Source: Scenedesmus sp. ARA3 (lineage: Eukaryota > Chlorophyta > Chlorophyceae > Sphaeropleales > Scenedesmaceae). Taken from it: 23,649 nt of DNA. The DNA is taken from positions 5,726 to 29,374 of the forward strand of contig RWJK01001092.1 of assembly GCA_004335835.1 (NCBI GenBank). The letters run 5' to 3'. The notes under the pieces were generated by a model. It saw only the letters and a list, made by a program, of their open reading frames with translations. It had not been told where the DNA came from and made no database searches. Each line of letters begins with the position of its first letter. Positions within the stretch are counted from its first letter, which is position 1. Below are positions 8,909-20,152 of this stretch, one piece after another. A program made the position numbers and the translations under genes.

Positions 8909-11900
8909 ATGGGTGCCGACGCAACAATATCGCGCCATGTAGGAGCTGCCATTATAGCACTGTTACTCGTGAACACATGCAGCGCCGAAGATGCGGTTGC
9001 TGTCGCTGCTGCCGATGCTGCAGCAGCGAACGACGGGTGTGCAGCGATGTACTCGAATGCTGATAGGCCTTTGCTGTTTGGAGGGGTGCACGGAGGCTGC
9101 ACTGGCAGCAGGTGCCAGCCCCGAGGGGATGAATGGTGAGCAGTCGATGCAGCAGTTTCAATCTGCTGCTGGTCAGTGGCAGCAGTGACTTAGTTTGGTC
9201 ATGCTTCAGGGCATCTGGCACTTGTTGCAGCAGAAGTGTTGATTGCCTTTTTGCATCAAATAAAGGCCAGCTGCCCTGCCTGACATCTGCGTAACACAAG
9301 GCACAGCAGCAGCAGCAGCAGCATTGGCAGCAGCAGCAGCAGCAGCAGTCACTCATATCTTTTGCACATATCTGGTGGTGCGCATGCCTGTTGCAGGAGC
9401 GAAATCTGCAACCCAGAGCAGCAGCCCCCGCCCTTCCGCGGCTATGCCGTGTGCAAAGCAGGACAAACAGAGGAGGTGATGCAGCGCCTCAAACAGGAAC
9501 CTGACTTTGCAACATTGAGCAACTTCACGCCTTGCGCGCTGTACAAATACCTCAAGGGCAGGACCCTCTGGGTGATGGGGTGAGCGAGCAGGGCAGTTGC
9601 AGTATGGGAAGACTATGGTTGCATCTGCAGCAATGAATATGGCTGCATCAATGACCGGGATTGGCGCTGCTGCCATGATCAGCGTGCACATGAGAAGTAT
9701 TGTATGCAGCTCTGGCATACATGGGAGGTGTGACAGCAGCATGCTGCCTCAAGTGGAGTGGCTGCCGACTGCATCAAGAGTACAGGGGTTGTTAAGCTGC
9801 ACACCAGCAGGAGCACCAGCAGCAGCAGCAGCACCAGCAGCAGCAGCAGCACCAGCAGCAGCAGCATATAGATGCAGTTGCTCTGCAAGGATGGTGCCAG
9901 CTTTCACGTCACATTGCTCCAAGCAGCAGAGTATCTGCAGCACCTGCCAAAGCATGACCGCATCATTCAACGTTCAAGGTGCCGCTGCTGCTGCAACGCA
10001 GGGACTCCCTCATGCGCAACTACTACTATGCTCTGCGCTGCTTCATGCTGGACTTCTGGAACCACTCCCTTGGCGAGTGCGCACCAAACCCTAGGACAGC
10101 GGTTCAGCGCGCGATCTACAGGGCAGCAGACACCAACATCAGCAGCAGCATGGGCAGCAGGGCCGTCACAGATGTGCCAAAGTGCTTGTACCTGTTGGAT
10201 GGCGGGCGTATCTGCTGGGTGCAGAGTGTGAGGGGAGAGGAGTTTGCGGCTCCTGACCAACAGGTAGGAGCGTGTGTGCTGCAGCTAGTATGACACAGGA
10301 TATGGCACATGATATGACACAGGATATGGCACATGATATGACACAGGATATGGCACATGATATGACACATGATATGACACATAGCATCACACACATTGCA
10401 CATGAAACTGGTCCTTGCAAGTGCATGCTGACAGCGGGTGCATGCAAGAGGCCAAAAAACCACCACCCTCCATGTGCATGGGATCAGACTATGCTTAGCA
10501 GGGTGTGTAGCGTTTAGCAGGTGTACAATTATGCAAAGCAGTTGGTGACGTAAGCGCAAGCTCATGTATAATTCATCGAGTGCATTGTTGCTTGCAGTAG
10601 CTGTGTCAGCTGCTTTGTCACCACACCCTACGCTACTACACTCCTCTGCTGCGCTGACAACACATACTTTCCCCATGCTGTCATGTTTCTGCACACTGCA
10701 GAACCCTGGCGTCCTGCAGGTGCTGCAGAACACTGTTGCCAGCTCAGATGACATCTTCTACCTGAACTTTGGGCGCTGGCACTACACCAACTGCTACGGC
10801 CTGCAGGATGGCCCCTACAGACAGTCCCTGAATGAGCTGGGTGCACTGTACCAGGTGGGCAATGAGCTGCAGGGGGCCCAGCGTCTTTTTATGAAGTTGT
10901 TGGCAGCTGCTGCCTGCAGCTCACAACAGAGTACGTTGGTAAACGTGCTAACACTAAGACATCTGCATGTGCTTTTGCCTAGCAGTCCTAATCTAAGCTA
11001 TGACATGTAGCACAACATGCCCATGGATATTCCCAGGCTAGCAGGCTGCAACTTACCCTTTACTTTTGCGTTTTCTGTGCCTGTTGCTGGCCTGTTTCAC
11101 TGCCAGAGGACCAAGGCCCAGTTCCCCAACATGATCTTCAAGACCATCTCAGCCGACCACACCGCCTGCAGGCCCAGCGCGGCCCTGGTCAAGGAGCAGT
11201 GCCTGCCCTCTGAGCAAGGTGAGGGGCGGCATGACAAAAACAACACAACAAAACATGCTGTTGGAGATGTTGTGTTACCTGGCAAATCAAGATTCGAGGT
11301 GTGTGTCCAATGCTGTGCCTGCCCTCTGAGCAAGGTGCGGGGCTTCAGGCACGTACATGCTTCTGAAAGTGGTGCAGTACCTATCAAAGCATAGAATGGG
11401 GCGTGGCTGCTATGCTGTGTCAGGCCCACCTCGGCCCTGGTCAAGGACCAGTGCCTGCCCTCTGAGCAAGGTGATGGGCGTCATGACAAAAACAACACAA
11501 CAATACATGCTGTTGGAAATGTTGTACCTGGCAAATCAAGAATCGAGGCGTGTGTGCGTGCTGTGCCTGCCGTCTGAGCAAGGTGAGGGGCCACGTGACA
11601 GAAGAGAAACATATCTCCATGAAAGAGCAGCATACGATCAGTGCCTTTTGAGCAAGGTGGGGGGCTTCAGGAGCATACATGCTTCTGAAAGTGGTGCAGT
11701 GCCTATCAAAGCATAGAATGGGGCGTGGCTGCAATGCTAGTCAAGGATCAGTGCCTGCCCTCTGAGCAAGGTGAGGCGCCTAGAACTGGGAACATTGAAT
11801 TGTGAGTAACCGTAGATGTACACATTTTTTGTGTTGAGTATGTTGTCTGCTGCTGGCTTTGGAGCAGCTTGTGACAGCTGTACGTTTGTTACTGTGCTGT

Positions 11901-12065
11901 GCTGTGCTGCAGGGTCGTATTCACCCATGCTGGCTTTGGAGCAGTGTGTGACAGCTGTTCTTCTGTCACCAAGCTGTGCTGTGCTGTGCTGTGCTGCAGG
12001 GTCGTATCCGCCAATGCTGGGGAGGCGTGTGGTCAGCATTGCAGAGGAAATCCTTGGCAGGTGAG

Positions 12066-12105
<40 letters not shown>

Positions 12106-12574
12106 GAGGCTAGCCACCACTGCACAACAGCAGTCGCAGTGCTGCCACGCACGGGGACTGAAGCCGATCTGAACCCTTGAGCGAGGTTCAGTAAACCTCC
12201 GCTACAGCACTGGCCTCTCACCGCCGGCAGCCAACAGGCCTTCAACGAGTCCGCATGTAATGCTTGAACAGCCTGCAGCTGCTGCTGCCGCCGCTGCAGG
12301 TACGGCGTGCAAATCCTTGACACCTACAACGTGACAAAGAAAGTGCACCTGGGCCACATCTCACCAACTGCCACAAACCCCACACCAACCAGAACACTTA
12401 CAAAGCCTGACTAGCCTCTTGCTGCTGCCGTTGCTGCTGCTGCTGCTGCTGCTGCAGGTACTGCGTGCCCGTCCTTGAAACCTACAACGTGACAAAAGAA
12501 GCACACCTGGGCCACATCTCACCCAATGTCACAAACCACATCAACATCTACGCCTGCAATGCCTGACCCGCATC

Positions 12575-12620
<46 letters not shown>

Positions 12621-14247
12621 AGGTATGGCGTGCCCATCCTTGACACCTACAACGTGACAAGAGAAGTACACCTGGGCCACATCTTGCTGCCGGAGGGAGG
12701 CGTGCAGGACTGCACACACTACTGCTCCCCGGGAGTGCCTGAGGTAAGACGGGCTGCTGCTGCTGTTGCCAGAGTTGATGCACTTCATGGTTGCAATGCG
12801 ATTCACCGAGCATGCCCAGGACTGCAGACACTGCTGCTCCTGGAGTGCCTGAGGTACGGCGTCTGGCTGCTGTATGTTGTGCTGACCTATCAGTCAAAGC
12901 ATATGGGCTTGCCGTAGTGAGTCACAGTACCTGGATGTCGCCTGCGCCTCTGCTCTTCTGTTTGTCCTGCTGTAGATTTGCGCTGCATGGGCAGATTTGG
13001 ATCATGCACCTGACGTTGCATTTAGTCACCTGATCCCACTAATGTAGTTGTTTGGTTGCGGCCTGCTTGCTCTGTCAGCTCAGCAGCAGCTTGTCTACTG
13101 GGCTAGTGCCTCAGTTTAAACCGACTGTGCTTACATGTCGCCTTGTGCTGCAGTGGGTGATGACGTACATGTACAAAGCTGTCCTCAGGTTTGCCATCGC
13201 CCCATTACAGCTTTTTTGGTGCCTCATTTTTAACCGATTGTGTCTGTATGTTGCCGTGTGCTGCAGTGGGAGATCTGGCACATGTACAAGGCCTTCCGCA
13301 AGTTTGGCATCACCCCACTGCAGCCAGGGGCAGCAGTGCAGGAGCTGCCGGCCTGCACAGCAGTCACTGACATCAGGCCTCCCCCAGGTGGGTCCCTGAG
13401 CTGATGAACGGCCATATACAGCATTTGCAATGCAGACAGTGCATTCCAACACCCCACAGCGCAGAAGTCACAGACAACAGGCCTCCCCCCAGGTGAGCCT
13501 GACAGCTGACTATTTGCACTTGACGGCATGCTATGCACATATGCAGACAGCATTGAACACCCAACAGTGCAGCAGTCGCCGACATCAGGCCTCCCCCAGG
13601 TGAGCCCCTGAGCTGGTGATCGGCAGTATGCGGCATGCAGAATGCACATAAGCAGACATAGTAATGCACGTACCGCAGCGCAGCAGTCACTGACATCAGG
13701 CCTCCCCCAGGTGAGCCCCTGAGATGATGAACGGCACATGCAGTACTATGGCGTTGATGCTACGGCGTTGAAGGGTAACATGATTATGATAAACGGCACA
13801 TGCAGTGCTGTGCAAAGAGTGCAGCACACACACCACAGCATTGCTTGCTATGACAGCCCGCCATCCTGCCAGAGGTGCCACGTCACGCAACGTGATATGT
13901 TGCAGAAACTGCACAAGTGCAGTCGTGTTGGGACCCTTGTGTGACCAGTGCAGGCATGTTGCTGCTGCACCCACTACACACTCCGTGCAACATTTCACAG
14001 CCTTTCCACATCTGCCTGCCTTTGTGCTGAAACCAGGCTGGTCTTACTACTTTGATGAAGTCAGCCGGAACAAGAGCAGAGCAGCAAACAACAAGCCACA
14101 CCAGCAGCCGAAGCAGCCGCAGCAGCCGCAGAAGCGGCAGCCACATGCACAAGACCAGCTGCTGGCAAAGCAGCAGCAGCAGCAGCCTGGGACAGTTAGC
14201 CGTGTTCAAAGCACAGCACCTGGTGCTCCCAGCAAGCCTAGCAATCA

Positions 14248-14304
<57 letters not shown>

Positions 14305-14383
14305 GCAGCAGCAGTCCAGCAAGGATGCAGTGCAAAGCAAGCAGGGGCAGCCAGCAGCCAAGAAGAAGCCGGCACCCAGCTAG
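8909..14383 (+). CDS. PC-esterase / TBL-like glycan O-acetyltransferase candidate
   Basis: Nine exons: 8909-9135, 9397-9579, 10002-10263, 10702-10854, 11107-11218, 12000-12060, 12623-12743, 13267-13387, 14037-14383. Phases agree and the product is 528 aa. The start is chosen at GCCATGG (8909). It begins a signal peptide (GAAIIALLLVNTCSA then ED), so the protein enters the secretory pathway. Family motifs of PC-esterase (PF13839; plant TBL/xylan acetyltransferases, NXPE): GRTLWVMGDSLMRN with nucleophile Ser139 in the GDS motif; a central SSDDIFYLNFGRWHYTN segment; and QDCTHYCSPGVPEWEIW with the DxxH pair Asp362/His365, equivalent to the plant DCxHWCLPGxPDxWN. All catalytic residues are present. 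By family it moves acetyl groups on wall polysaccharides in the Golgi. The last exon adds a Lys/Gln-rich tail with about 24 consecutive Gln and a basic end, unusual for a lumenal enzyme. Substrate is unknown. Confidence 0.85.
10289..10384 (+). repeat. 24-bp minisatellite in TBL intron 3
   Basis: Four near-perfect units of a TATGACACAGGATATGGCAC-type repeat (24 bp) at 10289, 10313, 10337 and 10361, the last diverged. It lies just after the exon-3 donor at 10264. Confidence 0.95.
11177..11780 (+). repeat. TBL exon 5 end/donor in six copies
   Basis: The true exon end CLPSEQ-G at 11218 with GTGAGG is followed by copies at about 11311-11340, 11421-11480, 11559-11590, 11640-11665 and 11727-11780. 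All keep a GAGCAAGGTG-like donor. Intron blocks are copied too: 11230-11300 recurs at 11482-11555, and 11340-11415 recurs at 11662-11735. This makes higher-order tandem copies. Confidence 0.92.
11850..12030 (+). repeat. TBL exon 6 acceptor duplicated
   Basis: Unit of about 84 bp: GCTGGCTTTGGAGCAG, then a TGACAGCTGT block, then GTGCTGTGCTGCAG|GGTCGTAT. The first acceptor is near 11915. The true acceptor is at 11998-11999 and leads into SYPPMLGRRVVSIAEEILG. Confidence 0.85.
12070..12103. repeat. (CAG)n tract after TBL exon 6
   Basis: About eleven CAG units starting ten bases inside intron 6. Confidence 0.95.
12283..12680 (+). repeat. TBL exon 7 acceptor/5' part in three copies
   Basis: Copies start at 12300, 12458 and 12623 (true). 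Each follows a (CTG)n-CAG acceptor in the same phase and reads like Y(G/C)V(P/Q)(I/V)L(D/E)TYNVT then HLGHI. The first two run into in-frame stops (TAG near 12410, TGA near 12566) before the catalytic DCTH. Confidence 0.92.
12700..12860 (+). repeat. TBL exon 7 end and donor duplicated
   Basis: True end QDCTHYCSPGVPE|GTAAGA at 12743. A diverged copy at about 12816-12858 reads QDCRHCCSWSA/PE-like and ends GAGGTACGG. Confidence 0.8.
13105..13320 (+). repeat. TBL exon 8 acceptor duplicated
   Basis: A 113-bp unit. The copy exon starts at 13154 (WVMTYMYKAVLRFAIAPLQ) and the true one at 13267 (WEIWHMYKAFRKFGITPLQ). Both follow a TGTGCTGCAG acceptor. Confidence 0.9.
13350..13730 (+). repeat. TBL exon 8 end and donor in four copies
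   Basis: The true exon end (TAVTDIRPPP|GTGGGT, 13387) is followed by copies at about 13450-13500, 13556-13612 and 13673-13728. Each keeps the CATCAGGCCTCCCCCAGGTG-type end and a GTGAGC donor. Confidence 0.92.
14246..14315 (+). repeat. Coding poly-Gln tract of TBL-like protein
   Basis: CAG/CAA triplets in frame in the last exon give about 24 consecutive Gln (from 14246), close to the C-terminus. The few CAA interruptions may stabilise the repeat. Confidence 0.95.
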
Positions 14384-14796
14384 CACTCAATGGAGACAGG
14401 ACAGCATAGGACAGCAGTGAGTCCTGGGCGTTTAACACGAAGGATGGCATGCAGCAGCGTGCACGCTGTTGCTCTTGAGCTCTGATGCATGTGCATATTC
14501 TCACACCGTATGGCCGGTCATTGCCAATGAGAGTTGCTGGCCAGCAAACTTCGCAGGACATACCCTGCTGAACAAGCAGCATTGTCAAAGTTGGCTCAAT
14601 CACGGCTTGCGTGTGGTTGAACAGCAGAAAAGAACACTAAGCTTTGCTACAGACAAAAGATCAGGGTATTCAGCAAGCAACTCACACTGCACGGTAGGCC
14701 AGCATTTGAATCATCATCATCATCATGTTACCCATCAAGCATCAGCTTACTTTATATGGGAGGGTGTCCCCGTTGTAACCTGCATGCGATGTGATT

Positions 14797-14801
14797 TGTA
14801 A
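14797..14801 (+). terminator. Candidate TGTAA polyadenylation signal
   Basis: TGTAA, the common chlorophyte poly(A) signal, 414 bases after the TBL-like stop codon. Another copy is at 14774-14778. Which one is used cannot be told. Confidence 0.5.
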
Positions 14802-15025
14802 GTTATTCTGATGTAGAGCAAGCCTGGGCCTTTCCAGCTCCACACAAATCTACGGCACGCCACGTCCTCAAACCTTCATGGTATCATCTAACACAATGAG
14901 CTTCAATCACTTCAAAACTGCTGGGCTAGCTGCAGCTGCAGGTGCTGCTGCCCAACAACAGTGCACAGTTGCAGGTGACGCTGTGTTGTTTCAACAGCCT
15001 CCTGCTTTCAAAAACAGGTTCATAC

Positions 15026-15033
15026 TATATAAA
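15026..15033 (+). promoter_or_regulatory. Candidate TATA box
   Basis: TATATAAA about 320 bases upstream of the start codon at 15348. This distance would imply a leader of about 290 bases. Weak evidence on its own. Confidence 0.35.
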
Positions 15034-15347
15034 TTTAAAGGTTGTCTGTTAGGCGAGATACGGACCAACCAGTCGCCTGCATTGCGTAGCGCGCGCTGGG
15101 GGGCGAACCGGTACCGCTCGTCTGACGAATGACACTAGATGTCAACAGCAGATCAGTGACGTTAACTAGACGCATTTCAACCGCATTAGGCAACGCAATT
15201 GAAGCAATCGTGTCGGGACAACTGCTCTTCTGTTGACAGAAACAGTCTGGCTTTCCAACGGAGTCGGAGTGCCGCGTCGACATGAAATGTGCCCCTCGCA
15301 CTGCCGAACAGCTATCATAGTGTCACCTCGGATTTACTATTTCAGAC

Positions 15348-15921
15348 ATGCAGCGCAACAGATCCCTCATCATCCCCAGCAGCAGCAAGTGCACTCAGCA
15401 GCAGCAGCTGCCATGCAGCACACCCCCAAGCAGCGGCGTCGGCACCAGCAGCAGCAGCAGCAACGACGATGAAAAAAGGTCGCAAATATGGTCTATGGTG
15501 CAGTTTGGCGTGCTGCTGATGCTGGCAGGCGTGCTGCTCCTCATCACAACTGGCAACATACAGTTGCACCCTTGCTTTACATTTCCAAAGGGCACAGCAG
15601 CTGCAGTAGCAGCTCCAGCAGCACCTCAGCAGTGGCAGCAGGCAGCAGTAGACTACACAAAAGAGACGGCTCAAGCAACGGCAGCAGCAGCGGCCGCGCT
15701 GGCAGCAGCAGCAAATGGCTCGGCAGTAGACCCGTTGCTGCTCCATGCCTTCCCACAGCCGATTGTGGACAGTTTCCCTCAACTGACACACTGTGGGCTT
15801 GCTGGAATTGGAGGCCCCAGGCGCTGGATGCAGCAGTATGCGCAGCTGCATGCAGACATCATATACTCAACGCTGCAGCAAGAACGAAGTGAAGAAGGCA
15901 GCAGTGAGGGTAACACCAGCA

Positions 15922-15953
<32 letters not shown>

Positions 15954-17806
15954 GGTAGCAGCAGCAGCAGCAGCAGCAGCAGCAGTGCCAGCATGCTGCT
16001 GCCACGCAAGCAGCAGCGCTACCTGGTATCCATCCCGCACCTCTCAGGGACAGCAGATCACGTCATTGGCATGGTCACGCAGTTCTACCTAGCGTTGCTA
16101 GGGCAGCGAGCTTTTACTGAGTTCTCCCCTCCAGACCACCCTCCTGGCCTCGCAGCAGCATGTGACTTCCCATTCTTCAACTGGACGCATCCACAGCAGC
16201 TGCCAGATGCATTGCTATCGCCTCTCCCCAAGGAAGCTACCAGCAGGACAGATATGGACCCAAATCAAGCGGCAATCTACCCAGATCCATATGACAACTA
16301 CGCGTTACATAACATGGTGAACCCGCTGGATTCACAGTTGGAAGTTCTCAGCCGCGCCAACCTCACAAACTTCCCAGTGGGAAATCCCACTGTGCAGTAT
16401 GTGCTTTCGACAACAAACCGCGGCGCGAGTTACGCATTGCTGCGCAACCCGCGGCACAAGGAGCAGTTTTGGCGGGAGTACGGGCTGCGCCCCGAGACTG
16501 CGTTCATGTGTGGCTTCTGGTCGCTGTGCTCGCCCAATGCAGCAGTACAAAACATGTATGCGGAGCGCTACTGGACGCCGCTGCGGCAGCCACAAGTGCT
16601 GAAAATCGGCATCCAAGTGCGGTTTGGGGATCAGCTGGCATTCCTGCACAATGCAGACATGTCGGCGGCTGCGCTAATGGCAATGGCAGCTCCGTACTTC
16701 GAGTGCGCAGCAGCTCTTGAGGCAGAGTATGCGCGTGCCGGGCAGCAGTCAATCTGGTTTGTCATTTCGGACTCAGGTGCATTCCGGAGAGCGGCGCGGC
16801 AGAAGTATGGAGACAAGGTGCTGACAGACGATGAGCTGCAGCTGATGCATGTGGCGTGTCATTTGAATGATGACCCCAGCTTGTGTCAGCAGTCCAACTT
16901 GGAGTCTGCAGTGCAGCACTCTGTAGGTGAGTGGAGTGACCAGTAGTTTGTGGATGGGGCATGCTGCTGTGTAGCTGCTGTGTGTTGGGTTGAGGTAAAT
17001 GCATCTCTGCAGCTGCTCAGCTGCCCAGCTGATGATCATTATAGTGCCAGCCTGAAGGCATGGATGGGTGCCTGTGCAGTGCTTTTGCAGTTGAGCTGAA
17101 ATTCTTGACTCCACAGATGCACATTGACTCCACAGATGCACATTGACTCCACAGATGCACATTGACTCCACAGATGCACATTGTCGGCAGTGTGAGCTCG
17201 TCTGACAGCTGGACCTTCCTGCCTGCCTTCCTGCCTGCCTTCCTGCCTGGCCACCTGCCTGCCGCTGCTGCTGCTCCACGGGCGAGATGCTGCTGCTGAT
17301 CCTGACACGAGACTACTTCTCAACATTGCCTGCTTACCTTCCTGCCTGCCTGCCGCCGCCGCTGCTGCTGCACAGGCGAGATGCTGTCCTTCAGCCTCAC
17401 AGACTACCACATCATCACTCAGAACTCGGGCTTTGGCAGGGTGGGGGCATGGCTGTCTGGCCGATGGGGCAACATCTATGAGCTGGCGCCTGGCATCAAA
17501 GGTGGGCTGATCTCTGCGTGCATATCATGGATTCAGCAAGAGTTACTCATTCACTGAATGGCATGCCTATGAACTGTCTTGAAGCCAGCCTGCAGGCTGC
17601 AGGACTTGAGACAGAGGTTTCTGACTGCATGCGCGTCCTTGGCTTGGTGCTTTTGGGTCGGCAGCTTCAACTCTAACACACTCACGTGTGTGCACCTCGA
17701 TGTATTTTGCTGTTGCTGTTGTGCTGCTGCTGCAGATGCTGCAAGGGTGTGCCCCCGGCGGCCCACTGGCCCCAAAAAGTCAGCAAACCACTGGAGCAGG
17801 ATCTGA
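15348..17806 (+). CDS. Type II membrane glycosyltransferase, fucosyltransferase-superfamily-like
   Basis: Three exons: 15348-16926, 17376-17501, 17736-17806 (591 aa). The large first exon starts at the first ATG after an in-frame stop. A Ser/Gln-rich cytosolic tail with basic residues (DDEKRSQ) is followed by one membrane segment, residues about 48-69, as in a Golgi type II transferase. A Ser-rich stretch (about 184-222) interrupts the lumenal domain. Motifs: LKIGIQVRFGD near 419-429, SIWFVISDSGAFRRAA near 466-481, and SLTDYHIITQNSGFGR near 533-548. A 'xxIxxRxxD' strand followed by a late 'D.hiit..SgFGr' loop is the pattern of GDP-fucose-type folds (GT23/GT37/GT65/GT68). I assign only the superfamily, and only as inference. 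The end GPKKSANHWSRI-stop follows a phase-matched CTGCAG acceptor. Without splicing at 17502, translation would instead run a further 17 or so codons to a stop near 17555. Confidence 0.75.
15943..15986 (+). repeat. Coding AGC repeat (poly-Ser) in glycosyltransferase
   Basis: AGC units in frame encode the Ser-rich insertion of the type II membrane glycosyltransferase, interrupted by GGC/GGT (Gly). It separates the stem-like N-terminal part from the conserved catalytic part. Confidence 0.9.
17105..17184. repeat. 20-bp minisatellite in intron 1 of glycosyltransferase gene
   Basis: Four perfect units of TTGACTCCACAGATGCACAT. Each unit contains a CCACAG acceptor-like sequence. A CCTGCCTTCCTG-type low-complexity stretch follows at 17216-17270. 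Confidence 0.95.
17216..17410 (+). repeat. Ghost copy of glycosyltransferase exon 2 acceptor
   Basis: The true exon starts at 17376 (GEMLSFSLTDYH after CTGCACAG). A diverged copy near 17280 reads GEMLLLILTRDY after CTCCACGG, so its AG acceptor has been lost. Both are preceded by CCTGCCTGCC and CTG-type sequence. Confidence 0.8.
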
Positions 17807-19384
17807 ACACCAACAGATGCATCAACGCTCCACGGCGTGCATGAACGATTGTTTTCTTTGGCCCACACAAGCCACACACTGAAATGTTAGATGGCCATTA
17901 CGTTACTGAACTGTGGCATTGCTGCACAGCTGCACTGTCCTTTGTCTCTCAAGCAACCAACTCCTCAGAGGCTGCGTCTGACGCAGCAATGGCACCATGT
18001 ACTGGTCTCAAAGTTCAAGAACACGACCCAATTTCCACGACGGCTTTGCAGCTGGGGGACGTCGCCTAGCTTGTTGTGCGCATGCAGAGCCGTGGTAGCT
18101 GCAGGCACGACTGTTGTGGGGAAGGTGGGCTGGTGGTGGGCTGTCGGAGCTGCTTGTTATCATATAGTTGAACGTGTGCTGGAACCTCTCTGTGCATCTG
18201 TGGTGCACCCTGCTCACGGTGCTGCTCATGTGCCAACAGCAGTACTGGCACAATGTTCTGTTGCGTTCGATGATCCTGGGTGAATTCTGTACCGCACAAT
18301 GTTATCATTCCGTCACATAGTGTCACACACATAGTCTGCTGCATGGTCTGCAGCATGGGTGTGGCATGTGTAGAACACTTGGGGGCAGGTTGCTGCTGTG
18401 TGGATCAGTACAAGCACAGGCCAGCACTTTGTGTGACAGGCTGCCACCATTTGAGGCTTATGCAAAGCACAGCAGTGAAGTCTTGTTGTATTGCTTCATG
18501 TTGGATGAAACAGGCATCAGGAGCAATCATCTGGCTGCGGTGAGGCATGGCACCATAGCGATGGACAGCAGCATTGCCGCTGCTAGCAGCAGACATGCGG
18601 CATGTGGTTGCTCAAGCAGAGCCACCAAACGCTGCAGTTTGCTTGATTATGCGGCCTGTTCAGACATGCTCGTATGCCCATGTGCATGGTCATAGTGGCC
18701 CTGCAGGTGCCTGCCGTGCTGCTGCATGCATGCTTCCGGCTGTGCCGTGTGGAACGGCAGATCTGGGATGATGATGATGATGATGATGATCGGCAGATCT
18801 GCTGCAGAAGCTCAGTGACCACTGAGCAACATGATGTCATGCATGTTGACAGCAGCAACACTGCAAAAGCTAGTTGTGTCATACATGCTCTTGAATCAAA
18901 GCATTCACCGAGTTTAGGAGTGTACGGAAGCACTGGTTTGGGCCCGGTGGCATGCCAGGGCGTGCGCTGCAGTTGTGCACCTGCAGCGCACACGCAGGCA
19001 AGCGACAACAAATGCCACAATGGCCGGCAAGAATTAAGATGCCTTGCACCAGTACCATATTGTGTAAAGCAATGTGTTCAACAATACTTATGGGCAGGTT
19101 GTGCACAGGGATCCAGTGATGCTGTAGTGCACCACACTTCCAGTAGTGTGACAGACCGGCTGTAGGATTGAAATGTACAGCATGGTTCATACGGAAGTCA
19201 CAATATATCAACAAGGGTACATTCAGATCGTTATATCTCATGTTGTAAGTCAATCGTGCTGTTGCGCGCTCGCGGTTTCCCTCGTTCTTGCAATCCAAGC
19301 GCAACCCTCCGCCTTGTTTTCTATATTGCAGCAACAGAAAACTGCTTTGACTCGTTTGTAATTAACATTAAACGATGAGCTGAC
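17807..19384. other. Gene-free stretch
   Basis: About 1.58 kb between the glycosyltransferase stop and the sulfatase start. Open frames here (for example 17891-18283 and 18674-19165 plus, the latter with an Asp run from (GAT)n) show no domain, motif or splice pattern. TGTAA occurs at 19063-19067 and again near 19244 and 19357, so the 3' UTR may be long. No promoter element is convincing. Confidence 0.5.
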
Positions 19385-20115
19385 ATGAGGGGCTGCAGCT
19401 GCAGCACTGTTCCCACGAAGATGCGGAGGCCCGCCTTGGCGCCGCGCTCTGTTGTGCCTCGCGTAGCCGGATGTCTTCTCGTGCTACTGCTATGTGGAAC
19501 CTCGTTGCGAGCTGTAACATCAGAGGGCCGTGCTGAAGGTAAGCACACTGTGACAGTCTCGTCACCTGGCAAGCACTCGTCCTGCTGCTGCAGCTGCTGT
19601 CCTGCTGCTGGCTGCATGCCTGATGCTGGCTTGCCACGCGGCACACACAGCAGCTGAGCTCGCTCATAACTTCGTTTACAATGAACTTACATCCATTAAC
19701 TATGACGAGAAACAAGCAATGATGAGCAGTGGCAATGCATCAGCAGCAGGGCGTTGACATGCGTTTACACCCATGGTAGGGCCATGCGCTGATGGTGCCC
19801 TGCTTCTGTGTTCTGCTGCATATAGCAGATGCATCAGATACAAACTCTGGTACACCGAGCAACCTACAACTTCAACAGCAGCAGCAACAGCCCACACCAT
19901 CGGCAGCAGTGGCAGCAGCGGCACTGTTACAAAGGTCTGCAGGAGGAGCACCATTACCCAAACAGCAGCAGCAGCAACACGAGACCCAACAGCAGCAGTT
20001 GAAACAGCAGCAGACAGGTGCTCTACTGCAACCTTCTGTCCATGAGGCGCAAGCATCACAGCAACAGCTGGCAGCAAGGAGTAGCAGCAGCAGCAGCAGC
20101 AACACCACCAGAGTA

Positions 20116-20152
<37 letters not shown>

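Larger units (their letters stand above)
14384..15347. other. TBL 3' UTR and promoter region of next gene
   Basis: No gene was recognised in this stretch. It contains candidate TGTAA polyadenylation signals (14774-14778, 14797-14801) and a TATATAAA sequence at 15026-15033, and nothing else that I could assign. Confidence 0.6.

Noticed and set aside
10289..10384. Regular 24-bp repeats considered as a CRISPR array
   Set aside because: Units are contiguous with no unique spacers, and they lie in a eukaryotic intron.
13805..14036. Open frame continuous with the last TBL exon upstream of 14037
   Set aside because: Exon 8 phase and the AACCAG acceptor place the exon start at 14037; the upstream part is intron and diverged repeat.
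17105..17184. 20-bp direct repeats considered as a CRISPR array or iterons
   Set aside because: Perfectly head-to-tail without spacers; an intronic minisatellite fits better.
18674..19165. 163-codon plus-strand frame with an Asp run
   Set aside because: The Asp run is a (GAT)n microsatellite; there is no domain, signal or splice pattern.
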